Part shown: positions 6,685 to 11,668 of the stretch, piece after piece
Layout: each line of letters begins with the position of its first letter
Position numbering within the stretch: the stretch's first letter is position 1
NCBI GenBank assembly: GCA_050245975.1
Contig: JBFWWW010000126.1
Span: 1 to 11,668 of the forward strand
From: JBFWWW01 sp050245975
Lineage (GTDB): Bacteria > Pseudomonadota > Alphaproteobacteria > Rhizobiales > Hyphomicrobiaceae
Direction of reading: 5' to 3'
Length of the DNA stretch: 11,668 bases
Program-made: the position numbers and the translations under genes
The notes under the pieces: model-generated
The model's database searches: none
The model's input: only the letters and a program-made list of their open reading frames with translations
Told to the model about the DNA's origin: nothing

Positions 6685-7395
6685 ATGAACCAGCATACCG
6701 TCAAAGCCTACGAGGAAGAGCTGAGCCAGCTCGACCGCAAGGTCGCGCAGATGGGCGGCCTCGCGGAGAAGCTGCTCGGGCAGGCGTTCGATGCCCTCGA
6801 GCGGCACGACCCCAACCTCGCGGAAGGCGCGATCTCGAGCGACCGCTCCATCGACCAGATCGAGCGCGAGCTGCAGGAGCAGACGATCAACATGATCGCC
6901 CGCCGCCAGCCGATGGCGAACGACCTGCGCCACATCATGACGGTGCTGAAGATCGCCGGCGACCTGGAGCGCATCGGCGACCTGGCTAAGAACATCGCCA
7001 AGCGCGCGCTCGCCATCTCGGGCGAGAACCATCCCAAGCCGCTGATGACGGGCTTCGAGCACATGACGCAGCTGGCGCTGCGCCAGCTCAAGGACGTGCT
7101 CGACGCCTACGCGGAGCGCAACGCCGAGAAGGCGCTGGCGGTCTGGCGCCACGACGAGCAGATCGACTCCATGTACAATTCGCTGTTCCGCGAGATGCTG
7201 ACGTACATGATGGAGGACCCGCGCAACATCGGCCTGTGCACGCATCTCCTGTTCGGCGCCAAGAACATCGAGCGCATCGGCGACCACACGACCAACATCG
7301 CCGAGAACGTCTACTATCTCGTGCACGGAACGCCGCTGTCGAGCGCGCGCCCGAAGGGCGACGACACCAGCTCGACGCTGATCCTGAAGACGTGA
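6685..7395 (+). CDS. phoU: Phosphate signalling protein PhoU
   Basis: PhoU is a cytoplasmic helical protein that links the Pst transporter to PhoR and keeps PhoB inactive when phosphate is sufficient. The product has 236 residues and shows the expected duplicated three-helix-bundle plan: each half ends in a metal-binding motif, ERIGDLAKN (95-103) and ERIGDHTTN (196-204). MANDLRHIMTVLKIAGDLERIGD and LLFGAKNIERIGDHTTNIAENVYYLV are characteristic of the family. A Ser/Thr/Asp-rich tail follows residue 216. It starts 46 bases after pstB with only a weak ribosome binding site. Loss of PhoU usually gives constitutive Pho expression in other bacteria; here that is inference. Confidence 0.96.
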   Translation: MNQHTVKAYEEELSQLDRKVAQMGGLAEKLLGQAFDALERHDPNLAEGAISSDRSIDQIERELQEQTINMIARRQPMANDLRHIMTVLKIAGDLERIGDLAKNIAKRALAISGENHPKPLMTGFEHMTQLALRQLKDVLDAYAERNAEKALAVWRHDEQIDSMYNSLFREMLTYMMEDPRNIGLCTHLLFGAKNIERIGDHTTNIAENVYYLVHGTPLSSARPKGDDTSSTLILKT

Positions 7396-7426
7396 CGGAC
7401 GGATTTCGCACACGGTCGCGCCAGCC

Positions 7427-8119
7427 ATGTCGGCCAAGATCCTGATTGTCGAGGACGAGCCGGCGCTTGCCGAGCTGCTGCGCTACAATCTGCAGGCGGC
7501 GGGCTATGCGACGGCGGTCGCGGGCACGGGCGAGGAGGCCGACATCCTTCTTGCCGAGGACGCCTACGACCTGGTCCTGCTCGACTGGATGCTTCCGGGC
7601 GTGTCGGGCGTCGAGCTGTGCCGGCGTTGGCGGCAGCGCGACGGGACGCGGGAGCTCCCCGTGATGATGCTGACGGCGCGCGGCGAGGAGGGCGACCGCG
7701 TGCGCGGCCTTGCCACCGGCGCTGACGATTACGTCGTCAAGCCGTTCTCCGTTCCCGAGCTGATGGCGCGCGTCAAGGCTCTGCTGCGGCGCGCATCGCC
7801 CAATCGCGTCGCCGACGTGCTGAAGCTCGGCGAGATCACGCTCGACCGCGCGCAGCATCGCGTGCTGCGCGGCGCGCGCGACGTGCGCATCGGGCCGACG
7901 GAATACCGGCTGCTGCTGTTCTTCATGGAAAATGCCGGCCGCGTGCTGTCGCGCCAGCAGCTGCTCGACGGCGTCTGGGGCCGCGATGCGTTCGTCGACG
8001 AGCGCACGGTGGATGTCCACATCGGCCGGCTGCGCAAGGCCCTCATCCGCGGCAGCGAGAGCGATCCGATCCGGACGGTGCGCGGCGCCGGCTACCTGTT
8101 CGGCAACCAGGCGTCCTAG
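7427..8119 (+). CDS. phoB: Phosphate regulon response regulator PhoB
   Basis: This is an OmpR/PhoB-type transcription factor phosphorylated by PhoR. The product has 230 residues. The receiver domain (about 1-120) shows the acidic pair Glu9-Asp10, phosphoacceptor Asp53 in LLDWMLPG, Thr83 in MLTARGEE and Lys105 in VVKPF. The C-terminal winged-helix domain (about 133-228) includes IGPTEYRLLLFFMENAGRV and the recognition region ERTVDVHIGRLRKAL, ending RTVRGAGYLF. It is the last gene of the block, 31 bases after phoU, so the Pho box at 2627 should give positive feedback on phoB if transcripts run through. A strong hairpin ends the transcript downstream. Confidence 0.96.
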   Translation: MSAKILIVEDEPALAELLRYNLQAAGYATAVAGTGEEADILLAEDAYDLVLLDWMLPGVSGVELCRRWRQRDGTRELPVMMLTARGEEGDRVRGLATGADDYVVKPFSVPELMARVKALLRRASPNRVADVLKLGEITLDRAQHRVLRGARDVRIGPTEYRLLLFFMENAGRVLSRQQLLDGVWGRDAFVDERTVDVHIGRLRKALIRGSESDPIRTVRGAGYLFGNQAS

Positions 8120-8136
8120 CTCCCGGCGAAAATGCA

Positions 8137-8168
8137 AAGGCCGGACGCGCCCCCACGCGTCCGGCCTT
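8137..8168. terminator. Bidirectional hairpin between convergent phoB and gcrA
   Basis: AAGGCCGGACGCG (8137-8149) and CGCGTCCGGCCTT (8156-8168) form a perfect 13-bp stem with a 6-base loop of C and A. It lies 17 bases after the phoB stop and 45 bases from the gcrA stop. The T-rich flank is only TT, and AA on the other side, so it is not a canonical intrinsic terminator, but the stem is very stable and the convergent position makes a shared transcription end likely. Confidence 0.7.
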
Positions 8169-8213
8169 GCCCCCCGCTTCCCGGCGCCATGGGCAGCCGG
8201 GCCGCTATTCGCT

Positions 8214-8810
8214 TCAGGCCTGTGCGGCCACCTTCGGCTTGGCCGCGATGTCCGGCTGCGCCGGGCGATCGTCGGCAGCGCATGACGGGGCCGGCAGCGT
8301 CGGCTCGACCGGAATGAACACCTCGCGGTCGCGCCGGCGCGGCTGCGGCGGCTGGTAGGCGCGGCGCGCATGAAATTCGCAGTAGGGCAGGCCGTTGACC
8401 TTGCTCTTGCCGCAGAAATGGAAATCCGCCTCCTGCGGGTCGCCGATGGGCCACCGGCAGCAGGATTCCGTGAGCGTCTGGATGTACTTGCGCTCCGCCG
8501 GCGGGATGACCAGCTCCTCGACCGGAGCGACGTAGGGCTCCATGTCGCCCTGGTAGAGCTGGCGCAGCGCCGTGTTGCCGACATTGGCAAAGCGCGGCTT
8601 CATGAGCTTGCGGGCCGCCTGGGCGCGCGGCCGCGGGCGGTGGGATTTCATGCGCGACGTGGTCGCCCGGCCCGACAGGCCCAGGCGATGCACCTTGCCG
8701 ATGACGGCATTGCGGGTCACGGCGCCGAGGCGGCCGGCGATCTGGCTTGCACTCAGTCCGTCGGCCCAGAGCTTCTTCAGAAGCTCAACGCGCTCGTCGG
8801 TCCAGGCCAT
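8214..8810 (-). CDS. gcrA: Cell cycle regulator GcrA
   Basis: GcrA is an alphaproteobacterial transcription factor that binds sigma70-RNA polymerase and activates promoters bearing CcrM-methylated GANTC sites. The product has 198 residues. The N-terminal helix-turn-helix begins MAWTDERVELLKKLW and includes SASQIAGRLGAVTRNAVIGKVHRLGL (about 20-45), the signature of the family. A basic linker rich in Arg, Lys and Pro follows (about 47-75). The conserved C-terminal domain has CRWPIGDP (118-125), FHFCG (130-134) and LPYCEFHARRAYQP (141-154), with Cys and His residues spaced like a small metal site or polymerase-binding fold. A Pro/Ala-rich tail ends the protein. The start is well supported by a Shine-Dalgarno sequence 7 bases upstream. 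It is transcribed divergently from the arg genes and converges on phoB. Confidence 0.96.
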   Translation of the reverse strand: MAWTDERVELLKKLWADGLSASQIAGRLGAVTRNAVIGKVHRLGLSGRATTSRMKSHRPRPRAQAARKLMKPRFANVGNTALRQLYQGDMEPYVAPVEELVIPPAERKYIQTLTESCCRWPIGDPQEADFHFCGKSKVNGLPYCEFHARRAYQPPQPRRRDREVFIPVEPTLPAPSCAADDRPAQPDIAAKPKVAAQA

Positions 8811-8817
8811 GTGAATT

Positions 8818-8824
8818 CTCCTCT
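8818..8824 (-). promoter_or_regulatory. Ribosome binding site of gcrA
   Basis: On the minus strand this reads AGAGGAG, 7 bases before the gcrA ATG (8810-8808). It is one of the strongest ribosome binding sites in the window. Confidence 0.8.
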
Positions 8825-9286
8825 TTACTTCGCGACCCTGCGCGCACGCAGAGTCCTCAGCCGGAGATCACCTGGACATGTCGAGGCGCGCACACGCGGT
8901 GCTGCTGCCGACGCTCAGATGAACCGGCGACTAACGCGAACTGGAACTGACGCGGGACTGGAACTACTTGACGCGTACTTCAGTCTTGGCGGCGCTACAT
9001 CTGCGCCTGTACGCGACGTGACCGGGCGAAAACTTCGCATCGACCCGCGATACACATGCGGGGGCCGGTCTTGACGGGCCTGACACTACAACGCCGGGAC
9101 TCCGCACCTCAAGCCGGCCCGACTACAGATTGGGGTATTGACATGTAGACGTGGCCGATTCGACACATATTCAGGGATAGTATGTGCAATTCGGGCACAA
9201 CTCGGCGCGGCTCGATTTCCTCGCCGCGAGGGCCTTGCCTGGCACCGCCAAAGCACAGCCGGGAGCTGCGCCAACCCGCGAAAACG
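8825..9286. other. Divergent gcrA-argD intergenic region, noncoding
   Basis: I see no protein gene, tRNA or other known RNA here; reading frames that cross it have no family features or ribosome binding sites. It contains three GANTC motifs (GAGTC 8851-8855, GACTC 9098-9102, GATTC 9157-9161), the recognition sequence of CcrM, upstream of gcrA. It also holds an inverted repeat CACATA/TATGTG (9164-9169 and 9181-9186, 11-base spacer) and imperfect direct repeats based on ACGCG-ACTGGAACT (8934-8975). I could not identify a convincing -35/-10 pair for gcrA on the minus strand. Confidence 0.5.
8934..8975. repeat. Imperfect short tandem repeat upstream of gcrA
   Basis: ACGCG occurs at 8934-8938, 8950-8954 and 8971-8975. 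The first two copies are each followed by ACTGGAACT (8940-8948 and 8957-8965). The unit is about 16-17 bases and the match between units is imperfect. It may be a repeated protein-binding site or chance. Confidence 0.35.
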
Positions 9287-9315
9287 TTGACACTTTGGGG
9301 GGCCAGCGGCATAAA
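9287..9315 (+). promoter_or_regulatory. Sigma70-type promoter of the argD leader
   Basis: The -35 element TTGACA (9287-9292) matches consensus exactly. It is followed by a 17-base spacer and CATAAA (9310-9315), which matches four of six positions of the -10 consensus. The predicted transcription start, about 7 bases after the -10, falls at or within a base or two of the leader ATG at 9322. This is the best promoter in the window. Confidence 0.75.
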
Positions 9316-9321
9316 CGACGC

Positions 9322-9387
9322 ATGATGACCTCTCTCACCAAAACAATCCGACGCCGCGGCATGCGGGCCCCGGCGCGGCTGCGATGA
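9322..9387 (+). CDS. Arginine-rich leader peptide of the argD-argF attenuator
   Basis: A 21-codon frame starts ATG-ATG and ends at TGA 9385-9387. Six of the 21 residues are Arg: codons 10, 11 and 12 (CGA CGC CGC, 9349-9357), 15 (CGG), 19 (CGG) and 21 (CGA). There is no ribosome binding site, but the promoter places the transcript start at about the first A, so translation is probably leaderless, as for trpL of Sinorhizobium meliloti. The frame is also open upstream to 9184, but that part precedes the promoter. The peptide ends 27 bases before a terminator that precedes argD. Function (inference): ribosome stalling on Arg codons when charged tRNA-Arg is low switches the RNA to an antiterminator fold. 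The product has no recognised family. It is too short for coding statistics; the case rests on Arg content, promoter position and RNA pairing. Confidence 0.75.
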   Translation: MMTSLTKTIRRRGMRAPARLR

Positions 9388-9433
9388 CGGATTAAATCCG
9401 GATCGCATGGGACCGCCGCGCTTCAGCGCGGCT
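9349..9433 (+). promoter_or_regulatory. Attenuator with alternative RNA pairings controlling argD-argF
   Basis: Four segments can pair exclusively. Segment 1 (GCCGCG, 9353-9358) lies within the Arg codons and pairs with segment 2 (CGCGGC, 9374-9379). Segment 2 (GCGCGGC, 9373-9379) can instead pair with segment 3 (GCCGCGC, 9415-9421). This antiterminator extends: TGCGAT (9380-9385) pairs with ATCGCA (9402-9407), and GGAT (9389-9392) with ATCC (9396-9399). Segment 3 also pairs with segment 4 (GCGCGGC, 9426-9432) as the terminator. Segment 2 plus the next base, GCGCGGCT, is an exact copy of 9426-9433. A ribosome stalled at codons 10-12 would mask segment 1 and free segment 2 to antiterminate. 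A ribosome reaching the stop at 9385 would cover segment 2 and allow termination. Confidence 0.75.
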
Positions 9434-9442
9434 ATTTTTTTT
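9415..9442 (+). terminator. Intrinsic terminator of the argD leader
   Basis: GCCGCGC (9415-9421) and GCGCGGC (9426-9432) form a perfect all-GC 7-bp stem with a four-base TTCA loop. Then comes TA and a run of eight T (9435-9442). This is a textbook Rho-independent terminator and the only long T-run in the window. It ends 24 bases before the argD start, so full-length argD mRNA from the 9287 promoter must read through it. Confidence 0.88.
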
Positions 9443-9466
9443 GCAATCTCAATGGGATGGGTCAAA

Positions 9467-10732
9467 ATGGCCAACACCTCAGCCGGTGCCAGCACGGTAT
9501 CGAAGTCCACGTCCAATTCCCCCGACACCGCCAAGAGTGCGGCGTCCGGCCCGTCGGCCGCCGTCATGCCGACCTACGCGCGGCAGAACATCGTGTTCGA
9601 CCGCGGTGAAGGGTCCTGGCTGATCGCCACCAACGGCGACCGGTATCTGGATTTTGCCAGCGGCGTCGCGGTCAATGCGCTCGGCCACGCCAATCCGAGG
9701 CTCATCGCCGCCCTCACGGAGCAGGCGGGCAAGGTCTGGCACACGTCCAACCTCTATCGCGTCGCCGGCCAGGAGCGGCTCGCCGAACGGCTGGCGGCGG
9801 CGACGTTCGCGGACAAGGTGTTCTTCTGCAATTCGGGTGCGGAGGCCTGCGAGGGCGCCATCAAGCTGACGCGGCGCTACCAGTTCGCCAACGGCCATCC
9901 CGAGCGCTGGCGCATCATCACGTTCAAGGGCTCCTTCCACGGCCGCACCCTGGCCACCATCGCCGCCGCCGGCAACGAGAAGTACCTCGAAGGCTTCGGC
10001 GAGCGCACGCCGGGCTTCGACGTGATCGAGTTCGGCGATCTCGATCTCGTGGAAAAGACCATCGGTCCCGAGACGGCCGGCATCATGATCGAGCCGGTGC
10101 AGGGCGAGGGCGGCGCGCGGGCGGCGTCCGCCGATTTCCTGCGCGGCCTGCGCGCGCTGTGCGACACGCACGGCCTGCTGCTGGTCCTCGACGAGGTCCA
10201 GTGCGGCGTCGGCCGCACGGGCAAGCTGTTCGCCTACATGTGGGCCGGCATCGAGCCGGACGTGATGGCCATCGCCAAGGGCATCGGCGGCGGCTTCCCG
10301 GTCGGGGCTTTCCTCGCCACGGACGAGGCGGCCAAGGGCATGGTCGCGGGCACGCACGGCTCCACCTTCGGCGGCAATCCGCTGGCCATGGCGGTCGGCA
10401 ACGCGGTCCTCGACGCGGTGCTCGAGCCGGGCTTTCTCGAGCGCGTGCAGCAGGCGTCGCTGCGTCTCAAGCAGGGCCTCGCCAGGCTCAAGGACGAGTT
10501 TCCCGATATCGTCGAAGAGGTGCGCGGCGGCGGGCTGCTGACCGGCATCAAGGTGAAACCGCCGTTCGGCGAGGTCGTGGCCGCCTGCATGGCCGAGAAG
10601 CTGCTGACGGTCGGCGCCGGCGACAATGTCGTGCGCCTGCTGCCGCCGCTCAACGTCACGGACGAGGAGATCGGCGAGAGCCTGCAGCGGCTGTCGAACG
10701 CGTTCAAGCGCATCGCGCAGGCCAAGAGGTAA
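9467..10732 (+). CDS. argD: Acetylornithine aminotransferase ArgD
   Basis: ArgD is a pyridoxal-phosphate (class III) aminotransferase that makes N-acetylornithine from N-acetylglutamate semialdehyde and glutamate, in cytoplasmic arginine synthesis; many ArgD enzymes also serve lysine synthesis. The product has 421 residues. Motifs are CNSGAEACEGAIKL (121-134), SFHGRT (156-161), IEPVQGEGG (208-216), LDEVQCGVGRTGK (241-253) with Asp242 expected to bind the PLP ring nitrogen, IAKGIGGGFPVGAF with Schiff-base Lys271, and THGSTFGGNP (296-305). Compared with the usual 390-400 residues there is an extra Ser/Thr/Ala-rich N-terminus of about 33 residues before MPTYARQ, where family similarity starts. 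No ribosome binding site precedes the ATG at 9566, so I keep 9467, preceded by GGGATGGG; an ATG at 9452 is a further option. argF follows after 6 bases. A leader attenuator lies just upstream. Confidence 0.95.
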   Translation: MANTSAGASTVSKSTSNSPDTAKSAASGPSAAVMPTYARQNIVFDRGEGSWLIATNGDRYLDFASGVAVNALGHANPRLIAALTEQAGKVWHTSNLYRVAGQERLAERLAAATFADKVFFCNSGAEACEGAIKLTRRYQFANGHPERWRIITFKGSFHGRTLATIAAAGNEKYLEGFGERTPGFDVIEFGDLDLVEKTIGPETAGIMIEPVQGEGGARAASADFLRGLRALCDTHGLLLVLDEVQCGVGRTGKLFAYMWAGIEPDVMAIAKGIGGGFPVGAFLATDEAAKGMVAGTHGSTFGGNPLAMAVGNAVLDAVLEPGFLERVQQASLRLKQGLARLKDEFPDIVEEVRGGGLLTGIKVKPPFGEVVAACMAEKLLTVGAGDNVVRLLPPLNVTDEEIGESLQRLSNAFKRIAQAKR

Positions 10733-10738
10733 GGCGTC

Positions 10739-11668
10739 ATGCAGAAACGCGTCGCCGCGGCACCGCGGCACTTCCTCGACATCGACCAGTTCGACGCCGC
10801 CACGCTGCGCCGGATCGTCGACATGGGCCACGCCATGAAGAAGGCGGGCAAGCGCGTGCCCGCGAACCTGACGCCGAAAGGCATCGCCGAGGCGGTGCTG
10901 GTCATGATCTTCGAGAAGCCGTCGACGCGGACGCGCGTGTCGTTCGACGTCGCCATGCGCCAGCTCGGCGGCCAGGTGATCGCGCTCAACCACACCGATA
11001 CGCAGCTCGGGCGCGGCGAGCCGATCTCCGACACGGCGAAGGTACTGTCGCGCTACGCCGACGCGCTGATGGTGCGGGCCCAGAAGCACGAGACGCTCGA
11101 CGAGCTCGCCCGCCATGCCAGCATCCCGGTGATCAACGGGCTGACGGACAAGAGCCATCCCTGCCAGATCATCGCGGACATCATGACGTTCGAGGAAAGC
11201 CGCGGCGGCATCGCCGGGCGCACGGTGGCGTGGGCCGGCGACGGCAACAACGTCGCCGTGTCCTGGATCCATGCCGCGGTGCGCCTCGGCTTCAAGCTCA
11301 GGCTCGCCTGTCCGCCCCAGCTCAACCCGTCGCTGTCGATCATCGAGTGGGCCAAGCGCGAGGGCGGCGACGTGCGCCTGACGGACGATCCCGACGAGGC
11401 GGTGAAGGGCGCGGACTGCGTCGTCACCGACACGTGGGTCTCGATGGGGCAGACGGACGCGCACCGCCGCAAGCAGCTGCTCGGGCCCTACGCGGTCGAT
11501 ACGCAGCTGATGAAGCGCGCGGCAAAGGGCGCCATCTTCATGCACTGCCTGCCGGCGTACCGTGGCCACGAGGTCGCCGAGGCCGTGATCGACGGGCCGC
11601 AGTCCGTGGTCTGGGACGAGGCGGAGAACCGCCTGCACGCGCAGAAGGCGATCCTGGCCTGGTGTCTC
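10739..11668 (+). CDS. argF: Ornithine carbamoyltransferase ArgF, 3' end cut by window
   Basis: ArgF forms citrulline from ornithine and carbamoyl phosphate, the step after acetylornithine deacylation in arginine synthesis. The 310 codons present appear almost complete, since the family usually ends a few residues after the AQKA helix seen at 301-304. Motifs: carbamoyl phosphate-binding STRTR (62-66), HPCQ (140-143), AGDGNNVAVSW (166-176), the ornithine-binding DTWVSMG (231-237) and HCLPAYRG (269-276) with the conserved Cys270. Many relatives have His where this protein has Tyr274 in the last motif; the Arg after it is kept. The ATG is 6 bases after the argD stop, with AAGG (overlapping the argD stop) 4 bases before it, so argD and argF form one transcript and should share the upstream attenuator. 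Confidence 0.96.
   Translation, partial: MQKRVAAAPRHFLDIDQFDAATLRRIVDMGHAMKKAGKRVPANLTPKGIAEAVLVMIFEKPSTRTRVSFDVAMRQLGGQVIALNHTDTQLGRGEPISDTAKVLSRYADALMVRAQKHETLDELARHASIPVINGLTDKSHPCQIIADIMTFEESRGGIAGRTVAWAGDGNNVAVSWIHAAVRLGFKLRLACPPQLNPSLSIIEWAKREGGDVRLTDDPDEAVKGADCVVTDTWVSMGQTDAHRRKQLLGPYAVDTQLMKRAAKGAIFMHCLPAYRGHEVAEAVIDGPQSVVWDEAENRLHAQKAILAWCL

Noticed and set aside
8370..9074. Plus-strand open frame through gcrA and the intergenic region
   Set aside because: It is largely antisense to gcrA, shows no recognisable domain, and gcrA has a strong ribosome binding site and family motifs.
9138..9171. A second TTGACA (9138-9143) in the gcrA-argD spacer
   Set aside because: The only -10-like sequence, CATATT (9166-9171), is 22 bases away, too far for a sigma70 promoter; at 16-18 bases there is nothing acceptable.
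8825..9286. tRNA or known structured RNA in the gcrA-argD spacer
   Set aside because: No T-loop GTTCGA-type box, no paired acceptor stem and no recognisable riboswitch core were found on either strand.
9184..9387. 67-codon version of the leader frame starting upstream of the promoter
   Set aside because: The upstream start lies about 100 bases before the TTGACA promoter, lacks a ribosome binding site and has no special Arg content. The 21-codon form fits the promoter and the attenuator geometry.
9109..9567. 152-codon minus-strand frame across the argD leader
   Set aside because: No ribosome binding site or family features; it crosses the terminator and the 5' end of argD on the opposite strand.
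9479..11638. Long open frame on the minus strand (719 codons) antisense to argD-argF
   Set aside because: Same kind of composition artefact; argD and argF on the plus strand have intact catalytic motifs throughout.

Overview
The window is high-GC DNA from an alphaproteobacterium. The clearest class marker is an intact gcrA, the cell-cycle regulator that works with the CcrM (GANTC) methyltransferase and is essentially confined to Alphaproteobacteria. The phosphate genes and the gcrA next to argD-argF arrangement also fit that class. I cannot name a genus from sequence alone. There are no mobile elements, CRISPR arrays, tRNAs or rRNAs; nearly all of the window is chromosomal housekeeping.

Layout. 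(1) 2-217: 3' end of an isocitrate/isopropylmalate dehydrogenase family gene on the plus strand, converging on (2) a polyphosphate kinase 2 gene on the minus strand (237-1151). (3) 1291-8119: a complete phosphate-sensing and uptake block on the plus strand: phoR, then pstS, pstC, pstA, pstB, phoU and phoB. A good Pho box begins one base after the phoR stop codon and should let phospho-PhoB drive pstS onward, including phoB itself. A strong hairpin between pstS and pstC probably limits read-through so that PstS is made in excess. pstC/pstA and pstA/pstB overlap by four bases. (4) A strong palindromic hairpin separates phoB from the convergent gcrA (8214-8810, minus). (5) A noncoding divergent region of about 510 bases (8811-9321) carries the gcrA upstream region, with three GANTC sites, and the argD promoter. 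(6) argD (9467-10732) and argF (10739 to the window edge) encode two steps of arginine synthesis.

The most interesting element lies just upstream of argD. A near-consensus sigma70-type promoter (TTGACA, 17 bases, CATAAA) is placed so that transcription should begin at or next to an AUG. That AUG opens a 21-codon reading frame with six arginine codons, three of them consecutive. It is followed by a GC-rich hairpin with an eight-T run that ends 24 bases before the argD start. The leader contains mutually exclusive pairings: segment 1 overlaps the Arg codons, segment 2 is copied exactly in the terminator's right arm, and segments 3 and 4 form the terminator. This is the full architecture of ribosome-mediated transcription attenuation, here apparently sensing charged tRNA-Arg and controlling argD-argF. 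I know of this mechanism for trp, his, leu, ilv, thr and phe operons, and of a leaderless trp leader in Sinorhizobium, but not of a well-established bacterial arginine example, so this is the best candidate for an undescribed system in the window.
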